Assembly: GCA_963976795.1 (NCBI GenBank)
Contig: CAXBLT010000022.1
Location: forward strand, 1-20,452
DNA length: 20,452 nt
DNA from: UBA7359 sp963976795
GTDB lineage: Bacteria > Pseudomonadota > Gammaproteobacteria > Eutrophobiales > Eutrophobiaceae
Direction: 5' to 3'
Shown here: in pieces, positions 1 through 7,801 of the stretch
Layout: every line of letters starts with the position of its first letter
Position numbering within the stretch: position 1 is the stretch's first letter
Made by a program: the position numbers and the translations under genes
Notes under the pieces: generated by a model
What the model was told of the DNA's origin: nothing
Seen by the model: the letters and a program-made list of their open reading frames with translations, nothing else
The model's database searches: none

Positions 1-850
1 ACAAACTAATCGAATTGCTGTTCTGATACCCCACCATCGGAATGATTGTTAAACTTTACCCATTCGTTGTTAACAACGCCATTGTGTTCTGATACCCCAC
101 CATCGGAATGATTGTTAAACTAACGAACGGCAGCATTATTTCTGATGAATTGTTCTGATACCCCACCATCGGAATGATTGTTAAACTTCAGGGCAGGGAA
201 CACGATCATTAGCCATCGGTTCTGATACCCCACCATCGGAATGATTGTTAAACTTTTCTAACATGCTGAACAAAGTCCGATATAGTTCTGATACCCCACC
301 ATCGGAATGATTGTTAAACTAGAACGATACATGGACAAAAACGGAAGCACGGTTCTGATACCCCACCATCGGAATGATTGTTAAACTATGCACCACTGAA
401 ACATGGGACAAAATATGGTTCTGATACCCCACCATCGGAATGATTGTTAAACTACCATGTATCCAATGTCACAGCGACCGACAGTTCTGATACCCCACCA
501 TCGGAATGATTGTTAAACTATCAGCATACATATTGTTAGTGCCAGCGTTGTTCTGATACCCCACCATCGGAATGATTGTTAAACTAGCCTATGCAGACAA
601 ACTAATCGAATTGCTGTTCTGATACCCCACCATCGGAATGATTGTTAAACTAACGAACGGCAGCATTATTTCTGATGAATTGTTCTGATACCCCACCATC
701 GGAATGATTGTTAAACTTCAGGGCAGGGAACACGATCATTAGCCATCGGTTCTGATACCCCACCATCGGAATGATTGTTAAACTTTTCTAACATGCTGAA
801 CAAAGTCCGATATAGTTCTGATACCCCACCATCGGAATGATTGTTAAACT
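1..850 (+). repeat. Ordered spacer-block duplication inside the array
   Basis: Four spacers occur twice in the same order. The partial spacer 1-19 equals the 3' part of 586-615; 122-151 equals 652-681; 188-218 equals 718-748; 255-284 equals 785-814. The left block has one extra spacer (56-85) after the first member, and the right block lacks it. The direct reading is a segmental duplication by recombination between repeats, plus loss or gain of one repeat-spacer unit in one copy. Confidence 0.95.
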
Positions 851-2161
851 TCATATCCACTGGGTTAACGGCTACTGATAGTTCTGATACCCCACCATCG
901 GAATGATTGTTAAACTATCTTGATCATGAAATATTCCAACTTTATAGTTCTGATACCCCACCATCGGAATGATTGTTAAACTTCCCCGCCATGAAACTAG
1001 GTGCCGCTGTAAGTTCTGATACCCCACCATCGGAATGATTGTTAAACTCAACCGGGTCTGGTCCATACGCCGGCCGGTGTTCTGATACCCCACCATCGGA
1101 ATGATTGTTAAACTGCGATAAAAGTGCATCACATCGTGATCACCGTTCTGATACCCCACCATCGGAATGATTGTTAAACTTGTCGATGGTAAAATTGTTA
1201 ATTGGAGAAAGTTCTGATACCCCACCATCGGAATGATTGTTAAACTGGTTGTTATTTGTACCATATTTGGAACTATGTTCTGATACCCCACCATCGGAAT
1301 GATTGTTAAACTTGATCCGGTAACGCAAACCTGGGCCGCTTAGTTCTGATACCCCACCATCGGAATGATTGTTAAACTAGTCATAACATCTATTAGTTGT
1401 AAAATTTAGTTCTGATACCCCACCATCGGAATGATTGTTAAACTGATAAGCAGCAAATATATTGCCATCCATCAGTTCTGATACCCCACCATCGGAATGA
1501 TTGTTAAACTCTATATTGCGGCAACAATTCACCTTTCTTTGTTCTGATACCCCACCATCGGAATGATTGTTAAACTTCAAAAACAATCGTTACACAGGCT
1601 TAGAGCGTTCTGATACCCCACCATCGGAATGATTGTTAAACTATTTAGTCGGGTACATGAACCGCTATTGGTGTTCTGATACCCCACCATCGGAATGATT
1701 GTTAAACTAAAACTCTATTAAGTTGGTGGCAGCGTAATGTTCTGATACCCCACCATCGGAATGATTGTTAAACTTATGCCATGCGCAAGATGGTCTATGC
1801 ATGTGTTCTGATACCCCACCATCGGAATGATTGTTAAACTAGCTAACAGCAGAATATTGCTCCCTTCGTGGTTCTGATACCCCACCATCGGAATGATTGT
1901 TAAACTAAGAACTATCACCATATTCGCCACACATAAGTTCTGATACCCCACCATCGGAATGATTGTTAAACTGAACAATAAAAATATCACAGGTAACGCC
2001 AGGTTCTGATACCCCACCATCGGAATGATTGTTAAACTCCAGTAATGACCGACATCAATTACTACGCAGTTCTGATACCCCACCATCGGAATGATTGTTA
2101 AACTTTATACGGGGATCGATATGCACTTATTACCGTTCTGATACCCCACCATCGGAATGAT

Positions 2162-2170
2162 TGTTAAACT
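2162..2170 (+). promoter_or_regulatory. Repeat-embedded extended -10 (last copy shown; present in every repeat)
   Basis: The last nine bases of every repeat read TGTTAAACT, that is TG-N-TAAACT, an extended -10 element whose hexamer matches TATAAT at four of six positions. The hexamer occupies the last six bases of the 36-bp repeat. That is the position of TACAAT in the Neisseria meningitidis repeat and TAAAAT in the Campylobacter jejuni repeat, where each crRNA is transcribed from its own repeat promoter. By analogy, transcription would start a few bases inside each spacer and shorten the guide. This is inference; no -35 is needed for an extended -10. Confidence 0.55.
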
Positions 2171-2195
2171 ACAGGGGCTTTAAGCCCCTGTTTTA
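2171..2195 (+). terminator. Rho-independent terminator of the CRISPR array
   Basis: ACAGGGGCTT (2171-2180) and AAGCCCCTGT (2182-2191) form a perfect inverted repeat directly after the last CRISPR repeat, followed by TTTTA. The T tract lies on the plus side only, so it stops array transcription before it runs into cas2 from the opposite direction. Confidence 0.85.
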
Positions 2196-2229
2196 CCTGG
2201 TTTTATTGCCTTCTCTGACTGTTTTCGCA

Positions 2230-2538
2230 TTAAAATAACTCTACTTGTTTGGGTGCTTCAGCACTTAAATCTCTACGTTTAGGGCCAAAGAATTCTCTCG
2301 ACATGGAATACTGTTTATCTGTTACAAGAAAAAAAGACGTTTTTGCTCCTTCCGGGATCCCATTTTTCAATCGATGAACAGCTCCCTCTGCTAATTCTTT
2401 AGTCGGATAATGCCGCACATACAGAGAGTTTTGCAACTGATAAAAGTTTTCTTTTAACAATGATTTACGAAACAGAGTATAATCTTGCCTAGCCTCTACC
2501 GTTGTCATAGGGCAATCATACACTGCAATTATCCACAT
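2230..2538 (-). CDS. cas2: CRISPR-associated endonuclease Cas2
   Basis: This is the small partner of Cas1 in the spacer-acquisition complex, in which a Cas2 dimer bridges two Cas1 dimers. The protein starts MWIIAVYDCP, the ferredoxin-like first strand, with the conserved Asp at residue 8. It then shows the family pattern of a basic helix (FRKSLLKENF) and a strand carrying QNSLYVRHY. At 102 residues it has the usual Cas2 length. I place the start at 2538 because GGAG lies five to eight bases upstream. An in-frame ATG at 2562 would add eight residues but has no clear ribosome site and would leave only six bases after cas1. It is the last gene of the cas9-cas1-cas2 operon, and the absence of csn2 or cas4 nearby fits subtype II-C. 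Confidence 0.95.
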   Translation of the reverse strand: MWIIAVYDCPMTTVEARQDYTLFRKSLLKENFYQLQNSLYVRHYPTKELAEGAVHRLKNGIPEGAKTSFFLVTDKQYSMSREFFGPKRRDLSAEAPKQVELF

Positions 2539-2568
2539 AATTCTCCATCCGTTGGCTATCATACATAG

Positions 2569-3465
2569 TTACTCGAGTTTAAATGTCGGTAATACCAACT
2601 TTCGTTTTTCTTGTTTAAGAACGCGCACAAAGCTATCGATGGTTTCTTGTACCGCTGTCGTAAAACGATATTTTTTATCAGAAATGGTTACCGTTTCAGT
2701 GACAATGCCTGCCAGTAATAATTTAGTTTTAGCATTGAGTTCGTTGTCGATTAAATGATTCATAACACATAGTTCTACAAGATAACGATAAGGTTCAATA
2801 AAGTCATCTATCAAATTATAACCATTCTCGGTACTGTAGTGATGTATACCCAGTGCCGGATTTAAACCCGCCGTTACTACAGCTCGAGCAATACATGAAC
2901 GTAAAATAGCGTAACCATAATTTAGACAGGCATTAATATGATCTTCAGCATTTTGTTTCTGGCGTTTATGGGGCTTACCCAACCAATGTTTCCAAAAATG
3001 ACGCGCACCCTGACTCTCCTTGTTTTCACTATCTCCCGGACTTACATTTTTAGCGAGTCGTATTAGCAGCTTAACATCAGTACATTGTTGCTGTTGTAAT
3101 AAAAAAGCCTGGCTATTTAAACGTGCAGAAACCAATTGACTCCATAGTTCATCAGGAAGCTCCGTCTCTCGTAGTTTAATCTGTGCTTCTAATCGTGCTA
3201 CCAATTGTACATTGGCATTCAGCGGGATTTGCATGGCAGAAGGCATATGTTTCTGATCCGTAGATAACACAACCGCGCCATTTTGTGCTAATTGATTCAG
3301 CACAGCATGTGTTAAAGAAATACCATGATGGTGTAACACTAGTACGGCTATATCATTAAGCGCAACATAAACAACTTCTTGCCCTGTACGTTCAATGCAT
3401 AAACGACTTAAATTAATAGAAAGATGCGCCGGGTTTTCAATCAATAATATACGATGTTCCGACAT
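2569..3465 (-). CDS. cas1: CRISPR-associated endonuclease/integrase Cas1, type II
   Basis: Cas1 is the integrase that inserts new spacers at the leader-repeat junction, acting with Cas2. The 298-residue length is usual for type II. The N-terminal beta domain includes LVLHHHGISLT and the stretch AQNGAVVLSTDQKHMP. The C-terminal helical domain carries the expected metal ligands: Glu150 in NKESQGARHFWKHW, His208 in GIHHYS, and Asp221/Glu224 in LIDDFIEPYR, with the helix LNYGYAILRSCIARAV between them. The gene starts two bases after the cas9 stop codon, so the two are almost certainly translationally linked. Neighbours (cas9 upstream, cas2 downstream) and the lack of cas4 or csn2 place it in II-C. 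Confidence 0.97.
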   Translation of the reverse strand: MSEHRILLIENPAHLSINLSRLCIERTGQEVVYVALNDIAVLVLHHHGISLTHAVLNQLAQNGAVVLSTDQKHMPSAMQIPLNANVQLVARLEAQIKLRETELPDELWSQLVSARLNSQAFLLQQQQCTDVKLLIRLAKNVSPGDSENKESQGARHFWKHWLGKPHKRQKQNAEDHINACLNYGYAILRSCIARAVVTAGLNPALGIHHYSTENGYNLIDDFIEPYRYLVELCVMNHLIDNELNAKTKLLLAGIVTETVTISDKKYRFTTAVQETIDSFVRVLKQEKRKLVLPTFKLE

Positions 3466-3467
3466 GC

Positions 3468-6400
3468 TTACTTTAGTAAGTATTCAGGTTTATAGTTAGC
3501 CATATTTTTTATTCCGACAGTAAAAGCAATGTGTTTATCACTTGAGCCTTTAGCACTAATCTTATCCCAGTTTCGTGTTTCTGTTAGCGGTGAAAGAAAA
3601 ATATAGCGGCTAGTATCGTTTTTAAATTTACAGATCACGAACCGCTCTTTGGTCTTAACATTCATAACCGTATCACCTTTATAATAACGCCATTCATTCG
3701 GGTGCGGGACATCAATATTCCTAACAATTCTTCTCGCATGGTCTGCTAAGGAAACTAAATGGCTGTTACCGGAATCAATATGCCCATCATCAGTAAAAAA
3801 CAATTTAAAATAAGCAAACAGATCAGGGATTAAATATTTGGTTTCCTCCCCATAATCTGAGAAATAGGGAACAGGATCAGCTTTTTCTGCACCTCGGTCA
3901 TAATACGTACTTACTGAAAGAATAGGGGTTTCCTTGCCGTACCATTTCTGAATTACAGGAACTGAAAACGCTTCTTCAGGTTTTTTTCCCGAATTGATAC
4001 GTTCCTGAAAAACAGAAATAACATGATCACGTACACTAGGTTTAACAATGCTATTGAGCTTCTTCAAAGTTTTATCATAATTTCCTATAACAACTAACTC
4101 ACTTATACGTTTGCGGATAATAAGACGAAATTTTTCGGTTTCTTCATCAAATATTTTTTGATACGCGGCATCCTGATAAAACTTTCCAGCAAGATTATGA
4201 TCTGGTCGATGAGTAATATGCGCATTCTGTAAAAAAATAAGTGCTTTCTCTCGCGCTTTAAACGATTGTAAGTTATGCCCTATTGCTTTACGCATTTTTT
4301 CGCGTATGACTCGACCATCAATTCTTACTCCTGACTTATCTGCTTTTTCACAATAAGACTGATGTAATCGGCTCGCACGGAGAACAAATTTACGATCACT
4401 TAGTGCAATAATGAATGCATCAACCAAGTGATGACGATGATCAATCCTTTTATCCAGTTCAGGGGGCAAACTTTCTACTTTCCCTTGCCACCTGTGACCA
4501 TGATAAAAACTCTTGTATTGTTCAAAGTCTTCTTCGTTTAATGACACATTCTCCTTAGTGAGGACACTTTTTCCTTCTTGGTAACGTAATTCAGGTATTA
4601 CTGTATCTAATCCTAAATGCCGGCGCATATAAGCTGTTAATCCGCCTTTCGTAATGCTCACTTGTGAAGTTTTTTCGACTAGACAACCCAGCCACTGTGC
4701 AGCTAATTTTGCAATCCAGGAGTTATCATGAAGCTGCCAGTCCGAGAAACTTGAAACACTCTCATCCTCCAGCAAGCCTTCCTCATCATCCAGACGCAGT
4801 AATAACGCTTTACGTAATATACCAGGCATCCTCTGACGCTTGCCTTTTTTCTCTAATAATTCCGCCATATTTTTAATCGCCAAGATACTTTGCTCGTCAT
4901 TGATAAATTCAGGAACCAATAACGGTAAACGGTTGCCTTTAATATCGTTACAGCGTCTATGCGCTAAAATAATCTCGCTACGTTTACGACCAACTTTACT
5001 TTTACTCCGTGGAATAATATGTTCAAAATTGGTTTTGCTGCCATCAAGCACTTCATTCGCACCAATCAAATAATTACAATAGGGACAATGATGCTCCTGT
5101 TCAGTCCATAATTCATATTTTAAGATATTATCGGGTGTTGCTGCGGCATGGAAATTTTCGGTTATATCGACTGCTGCTTTTTTACGTGCTGCTTCGCGTC
5201 TCCGGTTTTGATTATCGATTTCATTTCGAGCAGTGACACCATTTTTAATATCCCGGCTCATCTCAACAATAATTTCTTTAGGCGGACAACCTAGATTATC
5301 AATGCAATCATTAATAACTTTTTGCAATTGACGAAGCGCAACGTCGACAACAGCATTGCCTGTTGGGACAGGAGCTGAAAGCTTCTCAATACGTTTATTT
5401 TCTATTTTATTCAGCTGAGGATAACAACCCTGTAATTTACCTTCTGTGTTACCATGAATCGCATCGTATTCATTACAATGATGTGCTTGCATATATTCCG
5501 TTAAGTGCTTCAGAGCTTTAATGGAATAGGCGCTACGACCACTTTCAAAATGATTCATCTTTGACAAACGGTCGAACTTTTCATGCCTCCTGAGCTTATC
5601 GATAAAATTCTTGAAAGACTCAGAGAATACCCTAATCTTTCGTTTATCTGGGTTTTTATTCCAAGTTAAAAACTTCTCGTACCAACGATCATCAAACAAT
5701 TGATCCGGCGAACCGAGTTCATTCCAAAAATTAATAATTTGTACTTGAGTAAGATCATCCAGTGCTAACCAATCATCGAGTAGTTTTAAACTTTTAAACC
5801 CAGCTAAAGTGGTGTTGCCCTTCAAGCTTTCTCGTTTTGCATATTCAATAGAAAATCGTTTTCCTTTTGATAAAGGACAATTAGCTTTTTCCAACGCTTT
5901 ATAAATTGTTTCGAACCCGAGCTCAGCTTGCTTGTTCAATAAATCACGTATTACGTTTTTTTGAACCTGTGAAAGTGGTTTGGCTGTCTTTTTTCCTTGC
6001 CCCACCATAAGATCCCCAAGTATTTTTTCAATGCGAAATGCTTGGGCAACCATCTGTGCTTTCGGTGCACGAGGCAGATTAGGCTCCAATTCACACAAAC
6101 CAATCTTGTCGTTGAAAGGTTTTAATGGCCGTTGATCAAAGATTGCAATCTTAAAGATTTTTTTTAGAGGCAATAACTCTGCATAATATTTCCCGGGAAC
6201 AGGACAAACAGCTTTTCTATTTAATATCGCGTGGTATTGTTGTTGTGTTTTCCAAATTGTTTCAAACTCTGTTTCTAAATGCTCGCGCAAGGCATAGAGA
6301 TCCGACTCGTCCTTATAAATTTGACTTATCTTTAACCGGGTCGGTTTACCTTCTAAAAGGCGCTCAAATAAAAACTGTCCCAACGTTTTATTTTGTAATG

Positions 6401-6905
6401 TTTCTTTGAGTAAATCAGCACCTGTTTCAACAGCGCCTTTTTTCTCTTTTTCACTCTTGGTCTTAAAACCGCCGCTATACCCACGGCGTTTTGTTAGTCG
6501 AGAAAAAACTCGTATTAAATCATCCAGTTCAATTTTCTTTTCCGCGGCCTTTGCCCGTATGTAGGCTAGATAAGGTATTTTAGTTCCGTCTTCAAGGCTA
6601 ATATGTTCGTTCTTCTGTAGGATGCCATCCTTGTTTAAATCCAGCAACGATGCCAATTGGTAAATTTTTTTAATGCGGCGTGCGCGACGTTGCAATTGTC
6701 GACGCTTTTGCCTAGCCTCTCGCCGTTCCGCCGTTTTAGGAACGAGCCCCGTCTGGGTATTGTTCAATGGCTCACTAAAGATATGCCCACGATGCCAAAT
6801 AACATCAACGGGTTGCAGCTGTTTTTGTTCAGTATTGTATTCCAGCGACAGGGCGACAGCCCCGATAGAATGAGTGCCAAGATCAAGTCCAATACGATAT
6901 TCCAT
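3468..6905 (-). CDS. cas9: CRISPR-associated endonuclease Cas9, type II-C
   Basis: This is the RNA-guided DNA nuclease and effector of the locus, 1145 residues from the preferred start. In the numbering of the longer frame opening at 6935 (subtract 10 for the mature count), RuvC-I is YRIGLDLGTHSIGAV with Asp18. An arginine-rich bridge helix lies at 71-91, RuvC-II is IIVEMSRD with Glu558, and RuvC-III is HRHHLVDAF with His836 and Asp839. The HNH domain spans about 610-670 with CPYC (617-620), NFEHIIPRS (catalytic His639 preceded by Glu rather than Asp) and HRRCNDIKGNR (659-669). Residues after about 850 should form the wedge and PAM-interacting region. I choose the ATG at 6905 because AGGGAGAGGG sits just upstream; the ATG at 6935 has no such site. 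All nuclease residues are present, so the enzyme should be active. Its PAM cannot be told from the sequence. Confidence 0.97.
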   Translation of the reverse strand: MEYRIGLDLGTHSIGAVALSLEYNTEQKQLQPVDVIWHRGHIFSEPLNNTQTGLVPKTAERREARQKRRQLQRRARRIKKIYQLASLLDLNKDGILQKNEHISLEDGTKIPYLAYIRAKAAEKKIELDDLIRVFSRLTKRRGYSGGFKTKSEKEKKGAVETGADLLKETLQNKTLGQFLFERLLEGKPTRLKISQIYKDESDLYALREHLETEFETIWKTQQQYHAILNRKAVCPVPGKYYAELLPLKKIFKIAIFDQRPLKPFNDKIGLCELEPNLPRAPKAQMVAQAFRIEKILGDLMVGQGKKTAKPLSQVQKNVIRDLLNKQAELGFETIYKALEKANCPLSKGKRFSIEYAKRESLKGNTTLAGFKSLKLLDDWLALDDLTQVQIINFWNELGSPDQLFDDRWYEKFLTWNKNPDKRKIRVFSESFKNFIDKLRRHEKFDRLSKMNHFESGRSAYSIKALKHLTEYMQAHHCNEYDAIHGNTEGKLQGCYPQLNKIENKRIEKLSAPVPTGNAVVDVALRQLQKVINDCIDNLGCPPKEIIVEMSRDIKNGVTARNEIDNQNRRREAARKKAAVDITENFHAAATPDNILKYELWTEQEHHCPYCNYLIGANEVLDGSKTNFEHIIPRSKSKVGRKRSEIILAHRRCNDIKGNRLPLLVPEFINDEQSILAIKNMAELLEKKGKRQRMPGILRKALLLRLDDEEGLLEDESVSSFSDWQLHDNSWIAKLAAQWLGCLVEKTSQVSITKGGLTAYMRRHLGLDTVIPELRYQEGKSVLTKENVSLNEEDFEQYKSFYHGHRWQGKVESLPPELDKRIDHRHHLVDAFIIALSDRKFVLRASRLHQSYCEKADKSGVRIDGRVIREKMRKAIGHNLQSFKAREKALIFLQNAHITHRPDHNLAGKFYQDAAYQKIFDEETEKFRLIIRKRISELVVIGNYDKTLKKLNSIVKPSVRDHVISVFQERINSGKKPEEAFSVPVIQKWYGKETPILSVSTYYDRGAEKADPVPYFSDYGEETKYLIPDLFAYFKLFFTDDGHIDSGNSHLVSLADHARRIVRNIDVPHPNEWRYYKGDTVMNVKTKERFVICKFKNDTSRYIFLSPLTETRNWDKISAKGSSDKHIAFTVGIKNMANYKPEYLLK

Positions 6906-6935
6906 TTTCCCTCTCCCTGTGTTCATATGGATCAT

Positions 6936-6950
6936 CAGCCTATAAGGCTG
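6936..6950 (-). promoter_or_regulatory. Perfect palindrome in the cas9 leader
   Basis: CAGCCT-ATA-AGGCTG is a perfect inverted repeat about 30 bases upstream of the chosen cas9 start, between the candidate promoter and the ribosome-binding site. It could be an mRNA hairpin or a dimeric repressor site. There is no T tract, so it is not a terminator. Confidence 0.45.
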
Positions 6951-6973
6951 GGAAGCGTTCGATTATTTGTATA

Positions 6974-7002
6974 AAGATAATCAATTTTTCCTTATCCAAC
7001 AA
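6974..7002 (-). promoter_or_regulatory. Candidate promoter of the cas9-cas1-cas2 operon
   Basis: On the minus strand, TTGTTG (6997-7002) and TATCTT (6974-6979) are separated by 17 bp. This places a start site about 60 bases upstream of the cas9 ATG. Matches to the sigma-70 consensus are modest, and the call rests mainly on position and spacing. Confidence 0.35.
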
Positions 7003-7032
7003 GTAGATAGCAATAACTATTAGGATTACTAA

Positions 7033-7071
7033 AAGGGCAGGTAGGTTTCACCTGGAGGTAAACGCGCCCTT
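7033..7071. other. Imperfect hairpin between the cas promoter and the tracrRNA
   Basis: AAGGGC (7033-7038) pairs with GCCCTT (7066-7071), and inside it GTTT/AAAC plus ACC/GGT (7045-7063) form a second stem closed by TGGA. Read on the minus strand, the stem is followed by TTTTAG, so it could be a weak terminator that insulates the cas operon. The rest of the 6906-7198 stretch shows no gene. Confidence 0.35.
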
Positions 7072-7198
7072 ACTCACAACAAAACCATCGCTTGTTGACT
7101 TGGAAGATAATTTTATTATGCCAATTTACTTTACGTAAAGAAATTTCAATCTTTTGAAAATATTTAATTGTGCCCCGATACCTTTTTAACCCGGGTGT

Positions 7199-7227
7199 TT
7201 GTTTTCTCGAATATTTCGATCTATGAT
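7199..7227 (+). promoter_or_regulatory. tracrRNA promoter
   Basis: TTGTTT (7199-7204) and TATGAT (7222-7227) are separated by exactly 17 bp. The -10 matches the consensus at five of six positions. Transcription would begin near 7234, right at the first base of the anti-repeat, which supports the call independently. Confidence 0.7.
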
Positions 7228-7233
7228 GTTCTT

Positions 7234-7338
7234 GGTTAACAATCATTCCGATGGTGGGGACTATCGGTAACAAGTCGAAGCACTTAAGTGCTGACGACGA
7301 CAAATACCAAGGCGCACTTCGGTGCGCCTTATTTATTT
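7234..7338 (+). ncRNA. tracrRNA of the type II-C system
   Basis: The anti-repeat 7236-7259 is an exact 24-nt complement of the array repeat. After a two-base bulge (AC, 7260-7261), TATCGGTAAC (7262-7271) pairs with the 5' end of the repeat, with one U-G wobble and one bulged U. This gives the lower and upper stems separated by a bulge that Cas9 and RNase III recognise. Next is a nexus-like hairpin, the palindrome AGCACTTAAGTGCT (7279-7292), which can extend through TCG/CGA. Last is the terminator GGCGCAC-TTCG-GTGCGCC (7311-7328) followed by TTATTTATTT. The RNA is about 105 nt and is divergent from cas9. It should pair with each repeat, direct processing and load crRNA onto Cas9. Confidence 0.92.
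7309..7338 (+). terminator. tracrRNA terminator with UUCG loop
   Basis: AAGGCGCAC (7309-7317), TTCG, GTGCGCCTT (7322-7330), then ATTTATTT. This is a nine-pair stem with a stable tetraloop and a T-rich tail on the plus strand. It also forms the last hairpin of the tracrRNA. Confidence 0.9.
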
Positions 7339-7534
7339 CTACTTGTCCTATTTGCAAAAAGATAATTATTTTTTATATCTTCAATGTTCATACCGACAAC
7401 TCTTAGTAGTATCGACTTTTTCTTCTTTTAAATATAAGCAAATAACAAACTACTTTATTGCAACTTGCACAAAACCCGATTTTCACCTACTTTTATTAAA
7501 CTAATTAAAATAAAACACTACAAACGGAAAAAAC

Positions 7535-7801
7535 ATGGCAACCGGTTGGGCTAAAGAAGGCGCCGTTCAAGAACAAATTGATGCAAGCATCAAAGACGCG
7601 ATCAAACAGGCGCGTAGCGAGATGCCAGTAGGCGAGAGCCTAGCGCATTGCGAAGAATGTGATGCTGCAATACCGCAAGCACGTCGAGAAGCCATCATGG
7701 GTGTTCGTTTCTGTGTTAATTGCCAATCTGAATTCGATAAGAAAAAAGTCACATTCACCGGTATCAATCGCCGCGGTAGCAAAGATAGTCAATTAAGATA
7801 A
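7535..7801 (+). CDS. ybiI: DksA/TraR-type zinc-finger protein, YbiI family
   Basis: This 88-residue protein closely follows the Escherichia coli YbiI sequence in length and pattern (ATGWA at the start, IPQARREAI, and NRRGSKDSQLR at the C-terminus). A four-cysteine zinc finger is formed by Cys39-x2-Cys42 and Cys60-x2-Cys63. The family resembles the C-terminal zinc finger of DksA but lacks its long coiled coil with the acidic tip, so a DksA-like action on RNA polymerase should not be assumed; the role of YbiI is not settled. The start is preceded by ACGGAAAAAAC, a weak ribosome site. The upstream stretch 7339-7534 is AT-rich and I see no other gene in it. The gene stands alone between the CRISPR locus and the peroxiredoxin. 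Confidence 0.93.
   Translation: MATGWAKEGAVQEQIDASIKDAIKQARSEMPVGESLAHCEECDAAIPQARREAIMGVRFCVNCQSEFDKKKVTFTGINRRGSKDSQLR

Larger units (their letters stand above)
1..2170 (+). CRISPR. Type II-C CRISPR array, 33 repeats, truncated at the left window edge
   Basis: There are 33 identical 36-bp repeats; the first is at 20-55 and the last at 2135-2170. They begin GTTCTGATACCCC and end GATTGTTAAACT. Spacers are 30 nt, except three of 31 nt (188-218, 321-351, 718-748). A partial spacer (1-19) shows that the array continues to the left. The last repeat is intact, with no degenerate terminal copy. The crRNA sense is plus: the tracrRNA anti-repeat at 7236-7271 is complementary to the plus-strand repeat, and a plus-strand terminator follows the last repeat. 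The array therefore converges on the minus-strand cas operon. The match between repeat and tracrRNA ties the array to the adjacent cas9. Open reading frames across this region are only translations of the repeat. Confidence 0.99.

Noticed and set aside
872..2086. Minus-strand open frames with repeating SLTIIPMVGYQN peptides
   Set aside because: They are translations of the CRISPR repeat, whose 36-bp plus 30-nt unit (66) is a multiple of three; no gene is present.
2230..6905. Type II-A or II-B assignment
   Set aside because: No csn2 or cas4 is adjacent, and Cas9 is near 1145 residues; repeat-end promoters and the three-gene operon fit II-C.
6657..6974. Plus-strand frames opposite the 5' end of cas9
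   Set aside because: They are shadows of the arginine-rich bridge-helix coding region.
7236..7271. A stray 34th CRISPR repeat upstream of cas9
   Set aside because: It is in inverted orientation, diverges at the 5'-repeat end in a way that keeps base pairing, and has a promoter and terminator; it is the tracrRNA anti-repeat.
7070..7357. Minus-strand 95-codon frame upstream of cas9
   Set aside because: It lies antisense to the tracrRNA, has no recognisable domain or ribosome site, and its composition is explained by the RNA gene.
7322..7504. Plus-strand 60-codon frame after the tracrRNA
   Set aside because: It begins inside the tracrRNA terminator stem, is low in complexity and has no ribosome site.
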